In this document: positions 44,220 to 57,212 of the stretch, piece by piece
How positions within the stretch are numbered: the stretch's first letter is position 1
How the letters are laid out: each line of letters opens with the position of its first letter
Program-made: the position numbers and the translations under genes
The notes under the pieces: generated by a model
Told to the model about the DNA's origin: nothing
Databases searched by the model: none
What the model saw: the letters and a program-made list of their open reading frames with translations, nothing else
Origin: Capra hircus
Lineage: Eukaryota; Chordata; Mammalia; Artiodactyla; Bovidae
NCBI RefSeq assembly: GCF_001704415.2
Contig: NC_030814.1
Location: forward strand, 69,743,121 to 69,807,120
Length of the DNA: 64,000 bases
Direction of reading: 5' to 3'

Positions 44220-45530
44220 ACTGTTTTACCTGAGAGGTTCTCGTTTTTGCCTGTTTTTCAAATACCAAGTAAGAATTTTACATGTGGTAGATTGAACAAT
44301 ATGTTTCAAGGAGAGAAAGTAGTACATAAAAAGGCCCAATGGTCTAAATTCATTGATGATATTCAGGATATCCATGAATGTACATGTCAGGCAACTTCTT
44401 AATGACATGGAATTTTATTGAGATTAAACACAATACCTTTGACTCTAAAAGGAGGAGTTGAGATAGATTGGATTCTGCCTCAAGTCTGCAAATGTGTGGC
44501 CTAATATCTGACTTCTTTCTCTGTATCTTGGCTTTTCTTTGTGCAAGAGAGAGGCTAGATCCTTTCTACATCTCCATCCAGACGTCACATGTTTTCATGA
44601 TTCATGACATCAGGTATATTCCACGAACATTGTTAACTTCTCATGATTTCTACAGTCAATCCCAAGGGATTTGTTGGGGCTCTGCCTTTTAGGAGAGCAC
44701 TAGCTTTCACCCAAGCTTGTATCAACTGTGGTAATAGAAAATGGCATCATTGCAACACACAAGAAAGAAGCAGTAAGAACTAGAGTACAAAAGCTTTTTG
44801 AAAGGTGAGTGTCTCCATAAGGTTGCTGTCACCGCTGTTTCGAGCCTGATAGTGAAAAAGTTATGAACACTCTCCAGTTGAAGCTGCAGGTAGAAATTCT
44901 GTAAGTTCCCTTTCAGTTCAGGCATAGGACTGAATCTAATTTCCCATTTCCATTAAGGCACAAGAAGCTCAGCAAAATCCCATGAAGAGATTAAAGGGTG
45001 CAGGGAATGATCAGAAATAACCAGGCAAGTACCAAAGACTTTACTAGGTCAACTGAGTATTCAAAAAGGAGACTTTCCTACACAAACACGCTGCTGGCAT
45101 TGGTTGTGAAAAACAACTTGCACTGTTTTTCCCACAGACCTGTCACAGCTCTCACTCAAGTTTAAAAGAATCAATAAACAGATCCTGTGAGTGACAATTA
45201 CAATGTACACAAATTGCTTAGCTATATATATAACTTAGGACATGACTCCTCAGCCAAATTGCAAACATCACATTTATTTATAACTTACCTATTCTAAAAG
45301 ACAGTTTATGAATGTGTTATTCTTTCGTTCCAAGATGCCCTAATGCTCAGTCCTCTGTCCCTTACCAGAGACTCACCCTGTTTCAAGTATAATGTACTTG
45401 ATTTTTCATGCTTTTCTTTTTTTAACTCATCCTTAGTTCAGAATCATGAAATTGCAAGGAATAAAGCTGTTGCAAATGGAAACTGAAAAGAATTAAGCTG
45501 TTCAAACACCAGTAGTAGTATAATTAGCAT
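44220..45530. other. Unique stretch
   Basis: About 1.3 kb that could contain the promoter of the second receptor gene. Nothing specific is recognisable. Confidence 0.5.
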
Positions 45531-45726
45531 TGTTGTTCAGTTGCTCAGTTGTGTCTGACTCTTTGCAACACCATGGACTGCAGCATGCCAGGCTCCCCTG
45601 TCCCTCACTATCTCCCAGAGTTTGCTCAAACTCATGTCCATCGAGTTGATGACGCCAACCAACCATCTCATCCTCTGTTTCCCTCTTCTCCTCCTTCCCT
45701 CAATCTTTCCTAGCATCAGGGTCTTA
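45531..45726 (-). mobile_element. BovB 3' fragment, antisense
   Basis: Older-type inverted tail (gttgttcagttgctcagttg) to a truncation at 'agcatcagggtctt'. Confidence 0.88.
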
Positions 45727-45949
45727 AAACTATAAACTTGTACTAATTTTGAAAACTTTGGCCTAAAAATCTGGACAGATGCATTGGACTTGATTCTCTG
45801 ACTAAGGATTATACCCAAAGTTGTACCACCAACTCATAAAGGAAGACTACCTGAATGGGATTTAACAATACCAAGTAGTGGAGCTATCTTTATCTGCTTC
45901 AGGTGTAAACATATCCTAAACAATCATCACTCTTTTCACAATTACAATA

Positions 45950-46085
45950 CATTACATGTTTTGAAGAGCTTTTACACCTACGCTTGCCCACCATCCTCAC
46001 AACAACTCTGTGATGTGGGCAAGCCAAGCATTAGGATCTCCATTTCAGAGATGAACAGTCTCAATGACAGAAGGGTCAAAAGAAT
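45950..46085 (-). mobile_element. MIR SINE, antisense
   Basis: 'atcctcacaacaactctgtg' followed by 'ctccatttcagagatgaaca' is the antisense MIR core. Confidence 0.65.
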
Positions 46086-46134
46086 AGCCAACACTTGCAA
46101 TTTCGTATCATAGCAGGAACCATAAAGCCACATG

Positions 46135-46349
46135 TGTGTGAAGTTGCTTCAGTAGTGCTGACTCTTTGCTGCCCTATGGATTGCAGCCCACCAGGCTCCT
46201 CTGTCCATGGGATTCTTCAAGCAAGAATACTGGAGTGGGTTGCCATGCCTTCCTCCAGGAGATCTTCCTGACCCAGGGATCAAACCCATCTCTTACATTT
46301 CCTGCATTGGCAAGGCCATTCTTCACCATTAGCTCCACCTGGTAAGTCC
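46135..46349 (-). mobile_element. Bov-tA SINE, antisense
   Basis: 'gtgtgaagttgcttcagtag' to the head end 'ccacctggtaagtcc'. The flanks share 'ccataa'. Confidence 0.87.
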
Positions 46350-48142
46350 ATAATCCTACTCATTAGCACAAAGTTTAATTTGCTCTGCTTCCTCCCCTAT
46401 TCCTATCTAATTACACTTGTTTAAAGATGATCTTTTATTACTACTCCCACATGAATCTGCACATACAGACCTAACTATTATATTCTGAATACTTGCTGGG
46501 GTGAAATTTGTGATCATTCTCAACATTACCAGAGAAGGTTTGCAATGCTTGACAAACAGAACTGTGACAAAACAGAACAGCAGCAGAGGTTTTCTGCTCA
46601 AATTGGCTATTATTTCAAGAGGAGATTAAGAAGGATAATTTGATATGTGTAAATCTAAGGTGACAGGAGGCCCTTGGATTGTCTCAGCTATGAATGAGGA
46701 AACAAGTAGAATGTAATTTATCCTAATCTACCTGTCTTGGATCCACTTTGTTAAAATGTGATGTATTCTGTTTTTTAATTGGACACAGTTGCTGTATTCC
46801 AAGATGAAATTAAAGCATTAGTTGGCTTTGAGAACTTTCTTACTCTGTCACCCTAATAGATAAAAACCCTACTAGAATCATCACAAACATAATCATAAAC
46901 CCTTCAAATGACCAATGGTACAGAAATAAGATTCATTTCTATAGCAAAGCACATATCAAAATCTTCACTGTCTTCCTCCCAGAAAGTAGAAGACCTAACA
47001 GTCTGTCGGCCCTCCTTACTTTGATTCCAGAGAGTTTTCTCAGGTATAAGGCAGCTAATTCTGGTCCCTTTTAGTTTCTGGATCTTCTGAAGGAAGGAAA
47101 CTCCAACAAAAACTGATGGGAGATTGAGCACAAAAATAATTTATAGCCTTTATAGCCCATTAATGCCTTGAAGTGAAACTTTAAGTATCACAGCTTGAAA
47201 AAGAAATAGTTAACTGTAGGCAAAAGTTATCAGGAATGGCCACAGATGGTATCTCTTCTTAGCTAAACGGATGAGGTGGCATGGTGCCGCATTTCAAATC
47301 TGTATGTTTTATCTTACTCCTATATAAATAGGCACCCTAGGATTAAGGAGATAGTAGATGTTCCCCAGGGATGAAGGGAAGCACACATCACTAAGAACTG
47401 TAATACATATGGTGTTATTTCATTTTTGCATAATAAGGGGATGGGAGGACAACTTCAATGTCATGTCACCTTGGGGAATTGAAATAATCTAGGGGCCTGA
47501 AGATAGATATCAGTTTGTTTACAGAGTTAAGACCTTAGGGACTGATGCTCTCATCTAGAGATCAACTCAGGTCCCCACACGTGAAGGCAGAACTCACAAG
47601 GGACGTATCAAGGGAAATTCCAAAGTATGGGAGTCAGATTTTCTTGAAGAGAGAATAAATACTGAGTTTTACATAAAAATTAAGTTAGATCAATTTATTT
47701 TGATCCTGGACTCACAAAATTAAAACCATGTAATTGTGGGGAGTCAAGAAACTCCAAAGAGCTGAATCCACACCTTCTAACATGGGGGAAAATGGGGTAA
47801 GGGAGACCAGATATTATAGAGAGTGCTTTGGTCTCCTGATATATTGAGAAGTCAAGAGAAAAGTTGCTTCTTCCTTCTACTCCACCCAATGTGTCTTCAT
47901 CTTGTATGGATAGCGCCAGAACTTGAGGCTGGTGTTCAGCCAGTCCAATCTATTTCAAGTGACTAGATAGTGTCTCTGCCCCTCTGCTTTCCACATTTAC
48001 TGTTCATATGACTTTCCAGAGGCCAAGGCTGCCTTGTCTTGCCTCTTGCAGACCCACCAAACACAAACATGGGAAGGGGATATCAGTATTCCACATACTA
48101 GTAAAAATAATTTTATTATAATGCTTCATTTTATTTTTTCTT
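46350..48142. other. Unique stretch
   Basis: About 1.8 kb without recognisable genes or repeats. Frames at 46904-47131 and 47695-47889 (minus) are chance-length. Confidence 0.5.
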
Positions 48143-48737
48143 AGGCTTCAAAATCCCTGCAGATAGTGACTGAAGCTATGAAATCAAAAGGCATTTGATC
48201 CTTGGAAGTAAAGTTATGACAAAACTAGACAGCATATTAAAAAGCAGAGACATTACTTGGCCAACAAATGTCTGTATAGTCAAAGCTATGGCTTTCCATT
48301 CTTCATGTATGGATGTGATAGCTGGACTATAAAGAAGGCTGAGCATTAAAAAATTGATTCTTTTGAACTGTGGTGTTGGAGAAGACTCTTGAGAGTTCCT
48401 TGGACTACAAGGAGATCCAATCAGTCCATCCTAAAAGAAATCAGTCCTGAATATACTTTGCAAGGACTGATGCTGAAGCTGAAACTCCAATACTTTAGCC
48501 ACCTTATGTGAAGAGCTGACCAATTATAAAAGACCCTGATTCTGGGAAAGATTGAAGGCAGGACGAAAAGGGGACAATAGAGGACAAGATGATTGGATGG
48601 CATCACTGACTCAATGGACATGAGTTTGAGCAAGCTCCAGGAGATGGTCAAGGACAGGGAAGCCTGGTGTGCTGCAGTTCATGGGGTTGCAAAGAGTAGA
48701 ACATGAATCAGTGACTAAACAACAACAACAACAAAAC
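48143..48737 (+). mobile_element. BovB 3' part, sense, older copy
   Basis: From the 'SKITADGDC'-equivalent region to a (CAA)n tail (aaacaacaacaacaac). Many substitutions and stops. Confidence 0.9.
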
Positions 48738-49261
48738 AGTGTTTTATTTAGCTCTTTAAATTGGTGTTGGCACTACCTCTTGCAATAAGATAAGAATTTC
48801 TTTGAGAAGTTGTAGAAAACAGAATATATCTGATTTTCTTGGAGCACAGCTGGTCACACTTCATTAATTTAAAGAATACAGTCCTACATACAGTTTGAAA
48901 TTATTCTAACTTTATATATAAAGAAATTAATTTCCAGACACGTGGTGAACTCAAAGTTAGATCGCTAATGGCCAGTGGCTGCCAAATAGGACAAGCTCTC
49001 AGACCTTCTTAACACACAACCTTTCCATGAAATCAGATAAAATGCAATGCTACTCATTGAAGTAAGAGATAATTAGTAATAAAATTCAAACTATGCTGTT
49101 AAGGCTACAAGTTTAAGCTCTTGTTTTTATAGAATAAAAATATGTGCTCACTGCACAGGATTCTATATTTTCTTGGACTTTGAAAATAGGAAGGCTTATG
49201 GAAAATTGGAGAGAATTTTTATATTGGGGCCTAAATATAATACCTTTTCTCTTCTGTAGTA
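48738..49261. other. Unique spacer
   Basis: Nothing recognised. Confidence 0.5.
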
Positions 49262-49335
49262 TGGCAGCAAGACTTTGAGGATCACTTATCACCTAATACC
49301 TGTCAGAATGGCTATCATCAAAAAGACCACAAATA

Positions 49336-49622
49336 AGGACTTCTCTGGTCATATGGTAGTTAAGAATCCTCCTTGAAATGTAGGGGACACACATTTAATT
49401 CCTAAGTTGGGGAACTAAGATCCCACATGCCGTGGAGCAACTAAGCCCATGCACCACAACTGAGCTCTCACGCTCCAGAGTCTGTGCATTACAACTAGAG
49501 AGCCCGCATGCCACACCTAAACAGTTGGTATGCCACAGTGAAAGATCTTGCATGATGCAATGGAGACCCAACTCAGTCAAAGAAATAAATAAATAATTCT
49601 TTAAAAAGAACACCTTGAAAAA
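49336..49622 (+). mobile_element. CHR-type tRNA-derived SINE, sense
   Basis: 'ggacttctctggtcatatgg' head, 'gatcccacatgccgtggagc' and 'caactaagcccatgcaccac' body, (AAAT)n tail: the cetartiodactyl CHR SINE layout. The flanks share 'aaaaag(a/g)ccacaaat' as TSD. Confidence 0.85.
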
Positions 49623-49762
49623 AAAAGGCCACAAATGATAAATGTCTGTGAGAATGTGTGGAGAAAAGTGACCCCTTGTACACCATTGGTTGAAATGTAA
49701 ATTGCACAGTCACTGTGGAAAACAGTATGGAGGTTTTTCAAAAAACTAAAACTGGTACTGCC

Positions 49763-49764
<2 letters not shown>

Positions 49765-49794
<30 letters not shown>

Positions 49795-50055
49795 AAGTCG
49801 TTTCTGTCGTGTCCAACTCTGTGCGACCCCATAGATGGCAGCCCACTAGGCTTCTCTGTCCCTGGGATTCTCCAGGCAAGAATATTGAGGTGGTTTGCCA
49901 TTTCTTTCTCCAATTCATGAAAGTGAAAATTGAAAGTGAAGTCGCTCAGTTGTGACCGACTCTTAACGACCCCATGGACTGCAGCCTACCAGGCTCCTCT
50001 GTCCATGGGATTTTCCAGGCAAGATTACTGCAGTGAGTTGCCATTGCCTTTTCTG
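49765..50055 (-). mobile_element. BovA2 SINE, antisense, with (CTG)9 and perfect TSD
   Basis: Complete BovA dimer with about nine GCT/CTG units at its plus-strand start. TSD ggtactgccat at 49754-49764 and 50056-50066. Confidence 0.94.
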
Positions 50056-50082
50056 GGTACTGCCATATGACCCAACAATTCC

Positions 50083-50790
50083 TGGGATTCCTTAAAAAAC
50101 TGGTAATAGAACTGCCATATGACCCAACAGTCCCAATGCTGGGCATATACCCCTAAGAAAACAGAATTAAAAGAGATACATGTACCCCAATGTTCATTGC
50201 AGTACTATTTACAATAGCTAGGACATGGAAGCCACCTAGATGTCCACTGGCAGATGAATAGATAAGAACATTGTGGTACATGTATACAATGGAATATTAT
50301 TCAGCTATAAAAAGTAATGCATTTGAGTCAGTTCTAATGAGATGGATGAACCTGGAGCCTACTATACAGAGTAAAGTAAGTCAGAAAAAGAAACACAAAT
50401 ACTGTATATTAACACATATATAAGGAATTTAGAAAGACGGTACTGACGATCACACATGCACAGCATCAAAGGAGACACAGATGTAAAGAACAGACTTTTG
50501 AGCTCAGTGGGAGAAAGTGAGGATGGGATGATTTGAGAGAAAAACACTGAAACATGTACATTATCACATGTAAAATAGATGACCAGTGCAAGTTTGATGC
50601 ATGAAGCAGGGCACCTAAAGCTGATGTTCTGGAACAACCCAGAGGGATAGAGTGGAGAAGAAGGTGGGAGGGGGCTCAGGATGGGAGGACATGTGTATAC
50701 ATTTGGCAAATGTTGATATATGGCAAAAACCATCACAAAATTGTAAAGCAATTACCCTCCAATTAAAATAAATTAATTAATTTTTTTTTA
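50083..50790 (+). mobile_element. Younger L1 3' end, sense, nested in the old L1
   Basis: It repeats the host motif 'actgccatatgacccaaca' because both are L1, then runs to the L1 3' terminus (ccctccaattaaaataaatt) and a T-rich end. aattcc at 50077-50082 and 50791-50796 frames it. Confidence 0.8.
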
Positions 50791-50957
50791 AATTCCACTC
50801 CTGGATATTTATCCAAACAATATCAAAACACTAATTCAAAAAGATACAATGCACCCCAGTGCTATGTTCATAGCAACATTATTTACAATTGACAAGATAT
50901 GAAAGCCACTTAAGTGTCCACCAACAGATAAATGGATAAACAAGAGATGTGTTATGG

Positions 50958-52418
50958 TGGGGGGGGACCTCCAAGATGACAGAGGAGTAAGACATGGTGA
51001 TTACCTTCCAACCCCACAAATACATCAAAAATACATCTGTATTTGAAGCAACTACATAACATCAACTGAAAACTGGCAGAAGACCACAGACTTCCAAAAA
51101 GGTCAGTTGATTTCCCCATAATGGAGTAGGGCAAAAGAAGTAATGAAAAAGAGTGAGAGAGAGAAAGGAATCATGATGAGACCTGTGCTTCTGGGAAGAA
51201 GCTGTGAAGGAGGAAAGTTTTCCATACATTCAGACACCCCCTCACTTGTGGAGACAGTAGGGAGCTTCAGAGCCTCAGAGAAGAGTGCAGCAGCAGTTGT
51301 GCAGAGGGAAAAGTATAGAGAATTCCACACAGAGATTGGTACCAACCAGCATCCCCCAACCTGAGATGTTTGTCTGCATGCCTGATGAGGCAGCTGGAGA
51401 CTGGATGTTGAGGCTTAGGCTTTGGAGGTCTGACCCCAGGGAGACGACTGGGGTTAACTGCCATGAAAACAGTCTGTGGGGGCTAATATGACATAGACAA
51501 GGAAATCCAGGGAAAAGCTTCTGCTTGCCAGAGAGGCAAGAGATCCCTGTCATGGGGTATACAAGAAGAAGGGCAGGCCTCCCAAAGACCCTCTAACTCC
51601 ATAAATCACGGATGGCAGAGCACCAACATCATGAGTTCCAGAGGCAGTGCAAGCTGTGGCTTCTATCTCTGACCCCAGATGTGGCCACAACAGCCACCAC
51701 TAATGCCACTAAGCTGTGAGCAAGTACAGGTCACTGCCCACACCATCCCAGAAGATTGTGCAGCCTGGCAATGCCAAGGGACCCAGGGCCAACTCCCCAA
51801 GGAGAATGCATGGCCCCCCTCAGGCTGTAGCAACAACCTGAAGATCTCTACCACCACAGGCACATTCCAGTTGTAACTGCTGGATTCCTCACTCTGACCA
51901 AACTGAGCAAGTGAGCCCTAATTAGCCCACTGCTTTTGCCCCCCTTCTGTCTGGGAAGGCAACTGGAGAGCAGCACATAAGCAGAGGTGGGGCCAAAGCT
52001 AAAGCTAAGCACAGTGGCTGTGTGACTAAAGAAGAGGACAATTGTGGACACTGAAAGCAAGTACAAGCTGGAGTAAAGCCAGATTAGAATCTGAACTGGC
52101 CCCACAGTGCTATAGCATGTACAAACTCCTTCCTAGAATTATTGAATGACTTCCTGAGTAGGCAGATTGGCTGGAGCTCACTGTGGGGGGCAAGAGCACT
52201 GACAGCTGAGGCCACAAGAAAATAGTCTTCTTACTACTACTCTCTCTATATTTAATTTTCTTCTGTTCTTTTCTGTTTTGTTCTATTGTTATTTTTATTA
52301 TTCTTTAAATTTTTATTCTTTTACTTACTTTTTAATGCTTTCATTTTTAAATAAATTTATTTTATTTTATTTCCTATTTCTACTGCACTCCTTTACTATA
52401 TTGCATTTTTCTGGACTT
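50958..52418 (+). mobile_element. L1 5'UTR, sense, from the element's true 5' end
   Basis: Starts with a G-run and 'ggacctccaagatgacagag', the 5' terminus of ruminant L1s. It continues through the CpG-poor 5'UTR ('cataggaaatccag'-type blocks near 51500) into a T-rich stretch at about 52230-52410. ORF1 should follow but does not; a BovB piece is joined instead. The frames on both strands here are not genes. Confidence 0.75.
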
Positions 52419-52697
52419 AGAAAAGGCAGAAGAACCAGAGATCAAATTGCCAGCATTCATTGGATCATAGTAAAAGTAAGAGAACTCAAAAAAAAAACAT
52501 CTACTTCTGCTTCATTGACTATGCTAAAACCTTTGACTCTGTGGATCACAACAAGCTGGAAAATTCTTCAAGAGATGGGAATACCAGATCACCTTACCTG
52601 TCTCCTGAGAAACCTGTAGGCAGGTCAAGAAGCAACAGTTAGAACCGGACATGGAACAAAAAACTGATTTAAAATTGGGAAAGGAGTACTTCAAGAC
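52419..52697 (+). mobile_element. BovB RT-region fragment, sense, fused to L1
   Basis: From 'ttagaaaaggcagaagaacc' (BovB pre-RT) to 'gggaaaggagtacttcaaga' (BovB RT block GVRQG). No BovB 3' end is present. The next bases are L1 RT sequence at the matching RT block. Confidence 0.88.
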
Positions 52698-54925
52698 AAA
52701 GGTGTCCACTCTCATAATTATCATTCAATAAGATTTGGAAGTCTTAGTCACAGCAGTCAGAGAACATAAAGAAATAAAAGGAGTCTAGATTGGAAAAGAA
52801 GTAAAACATTCAGTGTTTGCAGAAGGCATGATGCTATACACTGAAAACCCTAAAGATGCCACTAGAAAATTACTAGGGCTAGTAAATAAATTTAGTAAAG
52901 TCACAGGATATGAAACTAATACACAGAAATCCTTTCCTTTCCTATACACTAACAAGAAAAATTCAGAAATAGAAATTAAGGAAATAATCCCATTCACCTT
53001 TGCAACAAAAAATTAAAATATCTAGGAATAAACCCACCTAGAGAGACAAAAGACCTGTATGTACAAAACTATAAGATACTGATAAAAGAACTCAAAGACA
53101 ATACAAACAGATGGAGAGATATATCATACTACCCAAAGCAATCTACAGATTCAATGCAATCTCTATCAAATTACCAATGGCATTTTTCACAGAACTAGAA
53201 CAAAAAATTTCACATTTTGTATAAAAACATAAGAGAGCCCAAATAGCAAAACAAACTTGTCAAAAAAAACTGAGCTGGAGGAATCAACCTGCCTGACTTC
53301 AGACTATACTGCAAAGCTACAGTCAACAGGCAGCATGGTACTGGCACAAAAACAGAAATATAGACTAATGGAACAAGATAGAAAGCCCAAAAATAAACCT
53401 ATTCACCCATGAGCACTTTATCATTAACAAAGGAGGCAAGAATATATGATCGAGAAGAGACAGCCTCTTCAATAAGTGGTGCTGGAAAAACTGAACGGCT
53501 ATGTGTAAAAGAATGAAATTAGAACACTTCCTAACATGATACACAAAGATAAACTCAAAATGGATTAAAGACCTAAATGTAAGGCCAGAAATTATAAAAC
53601 TCTTAGAGGAAAATATAGGCAGAACACTCAATGACATAAATCAGAGCAAGGTCTTCTATGACTCACCTCCTAGAGTAACGGAAATAAAAGCAAAAGTAAA
53701 CAAGTGGTACCTAATTAAACTTAAAAGCTTTTGCACAGCAGAGAAAACTATAAACAAGGTGAAAAGACAACCCTCAGAATGGGAGAAAATAATAACAAAT
53801 GAAACAACTGACAAAGGGTTAAGTCCCAAAATATACAAGTAGCTCATACAAGTCAATACCAAAAAATCAAACAATCCGATCAAAAAGTGGAAAAAGACCT
53901 AAGCAGACATTTTTCCAAAGAAGACATAAAATCCCATGGACAGTGGAGCTTGGTGCAGGCCACTGTCCATGGTGTCACAAAGAGTCAGGCACGACTGAGC
54001 GACTTCACTTTCACTTTCACAATGGCTACCAAATACATGAAAAGATGCTCAACATCACTCATTATTAGAGAAATGCAAATCAAAACTACAATGAGATATC
54101 ACCTCACACCAGTCAGAATGGCTATCATCAAAAAGTCTAAAACAATAAATGCTGGAGAGAATGTGGAGAAAAGGGAAAACTCTTGCACTGTTGGTGGGAA
54201 TGCGAATTGATACAGCCACTAAGAAGTATGGAGATTCCTTTTAAAAGTAGGAATAAAACCACCATATGACCTAGCAATCACACTCCTAGGCATATACACT
54301 GAGGAAACCAAAATTGAAAAAGACACATGTACCCCAATGTCCATTGCAGCACTATTTACAATAGCTAGAACATGGAAGCAACTTAGATGTCCATCGACAA
54401 ATGCATGGATAAAGAAGTTGTGGTACATATACACAGTGAAATATTACTCAGTCATAAAAAGGAATACATTTGAGTCAGCATTAATAAGGTAGATGAACCT
54501 AGAACCTATTATACAGAGTGAAATAAGTCAGAAAGAGAAAAGATAAATATCATATACTAATGTATATATATGGAATCTAGAAGGATGGTACTGAAGAATT
54601 TATTTGCAGGGCAGCAATGGAGAAGTATGGAGACATAGAGAACCGACTTATGGACACAGGGAGAAAGGAGGAGAGGGTGAGATGTATGGAGAGTAACATG
54701 GAAGCTTACATTACCATATGTAAAATAAATAGCCAACAGGAATTTGCTGTATGTATCAGGAAACTCAAACAGGGGCTCTGTAACAATCTAGACAGATGGG
54801 ATAGGGAGGGACGTGGAAGGGAAGTTCAAGAGGGAGGGAACACATATATACCTATGGCTGATTCATGCTGAGGTTTGGCAGAAAACAACAAAATTCTGCA
54901 AAGCAATTGTCCTTCAAGAACAAAA
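52698..54925 (+). mobile_element. L1 ORF2 RT to 3' end, sense
   Basis: L1 from the 'RQGCPLS'-equivalent position through the rest of ORF2 and the 3'UTR to 'gcaaagcaattgtccttcaa'. It is interrupted at 53931-54020 by a BovA piece. Scattered stops. With 50958-52418 it makes a rearranged L1 of about 4 kb lacking ORF1, the endonuclease and the first part of the RT. Confidence 0.85.
53931..54020 (+). mobile_element. BovA fragment, sense, in L1
   Basis: Short SINE piece 'aatcccatggacagtggagc' to 'cgacttcactttcactttc'. Confidence 0.8.
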
Positions 54926-55109
54926 CCAGAGCATTAAAAGAAGTAACCAAGATGGAATCTAGCTTCTCTGTTCAGCTTTAAGTAAAGTCATATTCATGAC
55001 TTCTTTTAAAAAGTCATACAGGACTCTTTTCTTCTTTCAGGAGAAAAAAGAGTAGTCATCATAATTTTATGTTTGAAAAATTGAAAGGACATATAAATAA
55101 AGATCATTT
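54926..55109. other. Unique spacer between two L1s
   Basis: Nothing recognised. Confidence 0.5.
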
Positions 55110-55800
55110 ATTTTAAAAAGAATGAAATTAGAACCCTTCTTAATGCCATACACAAAAATAAATTTTAAATGGATTAAAGACCTAAATATAAGGCCAGAAA
55201 CTAGAAAACTCTAAGGAGAAAACATAGACAGAACACACTTTGACCTAAATTGCAGCAAGATTCTCTTTAACACACCTCCTAGAGTAATGGAAATAAAAAC
55301 AAAAATAAACAAATGTGACCTAATTAAACTTAAAAGCTTTTGCACAGCAAAGGAAACTATAACATGACGAAAAGACAATTCTCAGAATAGGAAAAAATAT
55401 TTGCCAATGAAGCAACTGACAAAGAATTAATTTCCAAAATATGGGCAGAATATGGGAGGGGATATGTGTATACCTATGGCTGATTCATGTTGAGGTTTGA
55501 CAGAAAACAGCAAAACTTTGTAAAGCAATTATCCTTCAATAAAAAATAAATTAATTTTTTTTAATTTACAAACAATAAATGCCAGAGAGGATGTGGAGAA
55601 AAGGGAACCCTTTTGCACTGTTGGTGGGAATTTAAATTGATACGGCCACTATAGAGAACAACATGGAGCTTCCTTAAGAAACTAAAAATAAAACTACCAT
55701 ATGACTCAGCATTACCACTTCTGAGCATATAACCTGAGAAAACTATATTTTAAAAAGACCCATGTACCCCATTGTTCATTTCAGCACTATTTACAATAGG
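55110..55800 (+). mobile_element. L1 ORF2 fragment, sense, with a nested L1 tail
   Basis: L1 C-terminal ORF2 at 55110-55440 and 55564-55800. Between them, 55441-55563 is a separate L1 3' terminus (gtgtatacctatggctgatt to a T-rich end). Confidence 0.82.
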
Positions 55801-56467
55801 ACAACAGTCTATGAAACACTTTTGCTTATACATTGGGGAAAGTAAGCACTTGTCTGCACATTTTTAAATTGCCTTCAGCCAACTATTTTTCATTAAACAG
55901 TTGCAAGGGAGTATGCTATGGTACATTATTTACCGTTTGTTTGACTTAAAAATGTTAATCACACTTTGGATTTGTGTTTAGTTTATTCACTTCTTTGAAA
56001 ATGTCTCCCATCTACTTCCATGACCCAGTTCTCAATTTCTAATGAACCAGTCTATTAGATTTATCATTCATCTGAAAAATCTGAAAATAATAAAACTACT
56101 TTTATTAAATGTGTCTTTAAAAATGCATCCCTGTGACATTGTTGTCAAGTCTGCATTTTAACCTAGAAATTGACATTAACAGAGAGATGAGAAACAGAGA
56201 AAAAGTAAATCGGCAGAGATAGATCGGTTTGGTTAGATGAGAGGGAGAAGGCATGGGACTCATCATATTCATCATCGTGGGAAATGAGGCAATTCTGCCT
56301 TCAACATTTCCTACCTAAGCTCTCTTGGGCTCTCTACTATAAGTGATACTCCTTTAAAAGTGATACTTAAAAAAGAAATCATCCCTTTGTTTTAATTAGC
56401 CTCTTGTTTGCAATATAGAATCATCTACTCAGAAATATTCAGGATAGGTGAAAGAAATACCTGTTCT
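55801..56467. other. Unique spacer
   Basis: Nothing recognised. Confidence 0.5.
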
Positions 56468-56477
56468 GCTATATGTG

Positions 56478-56719
56478 TGTGTGCATGCGTGCTAAGTCAC
56501 TTCAGTCACAAAGTGTCTGGCTCTTTGCGACCCTATGGACTGTAGCCCACCAGGCCCCTCTGTCCAAGGGATTCTCTAGGCAAGAATACTGCAGTGGGTT
56601 GCCAAACCCTCCTCCAGGGGATCTTCCTGACTCAGGGATCAAACTCACGTCTCTTCACATCTCCTGCATTGGCAGGCAGGCTCTTTATCACTAGTGCCAC
56701 CTGGGAAGGCCACATGTGG
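56478..56719 (-). mobile_element. Bov-tA SINE, antisense, with perfect TSD
   Basis: 'gcatgcgtgctaagtcactt' to 'gccacctgggaaggcc'. TSD gctatatgtg at 56468-56477 and 56720-56729. Confidence 0.9.
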
Positions 56720-56729
56720 GCTATATGTG

Positions 56730-57212
56730 GGAGGAGATTAACTGTGTAAAGGAAGATGGGGAAGAAAAACTAGCAGTGAGCTTCTGGATTCTCAGAGAAG
56801 CATTTTGGGGGAAAGAACATGTGAAAGTTGAAGCATACCTCCCATAGTATCTATCAAACATCATCTTTCAGTTTCTTTGTAATACCTCTCATGAAGCCTT
56901 TGTGAATTTCAGAAATGATTTAATTTTATAATGAAAGATTGTACAGGTCAGAAGCTGTTTGGCTCCTGATTCTAGAAATTGGGAAAACAATGTTATCTGG
57001 AAGATGAATCTGTACTCAGTGAGAAAATCTTCCCAGTGCTATGTCCTGAATATCTGAAATATTCCCCAAAGCAGAACAAGGAAGAACAAGGAGCTACAGA
57101 GGTGTGGCATCACACAGGGGACCTCAACATTCAGACTCAGAACTGGAATGGCAGTCTAAACAGAGCCTCAACTAAAGCCAGATTACAAGATGTAATATCA
57201 TACAGGTTTGCC
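56730..57212. other. Unique spacer
   Basis: Nothing recognised. Confidence 0.5.

Larger units (their letters stand above)
49262..50955 (+). mobile_element. Old L1, sense, broken by three insertions
   Basis: Host L1 pieces are 49262-49335, 49639-49764, 50056-50082 and 50791-50955. Together they read as one L1 from 'cctgtcagaatggctatcat' to 'gtccaccaacagataaatgg'. A CHR SINE, a BovA2 and a younger L1 are inserted in it. Confidence 0.8.

Noticed and set aside
50362..50751. 129-codon minus-strand frame
   Set aside because: Reverse strand of an L1 3'UTR; no protein family.
50958..52240. Cluster of short frames on both strands as a possible gene
   Set aside because: The region is an L1 5'UTR, which is relatively GC-rich and stop-poor.
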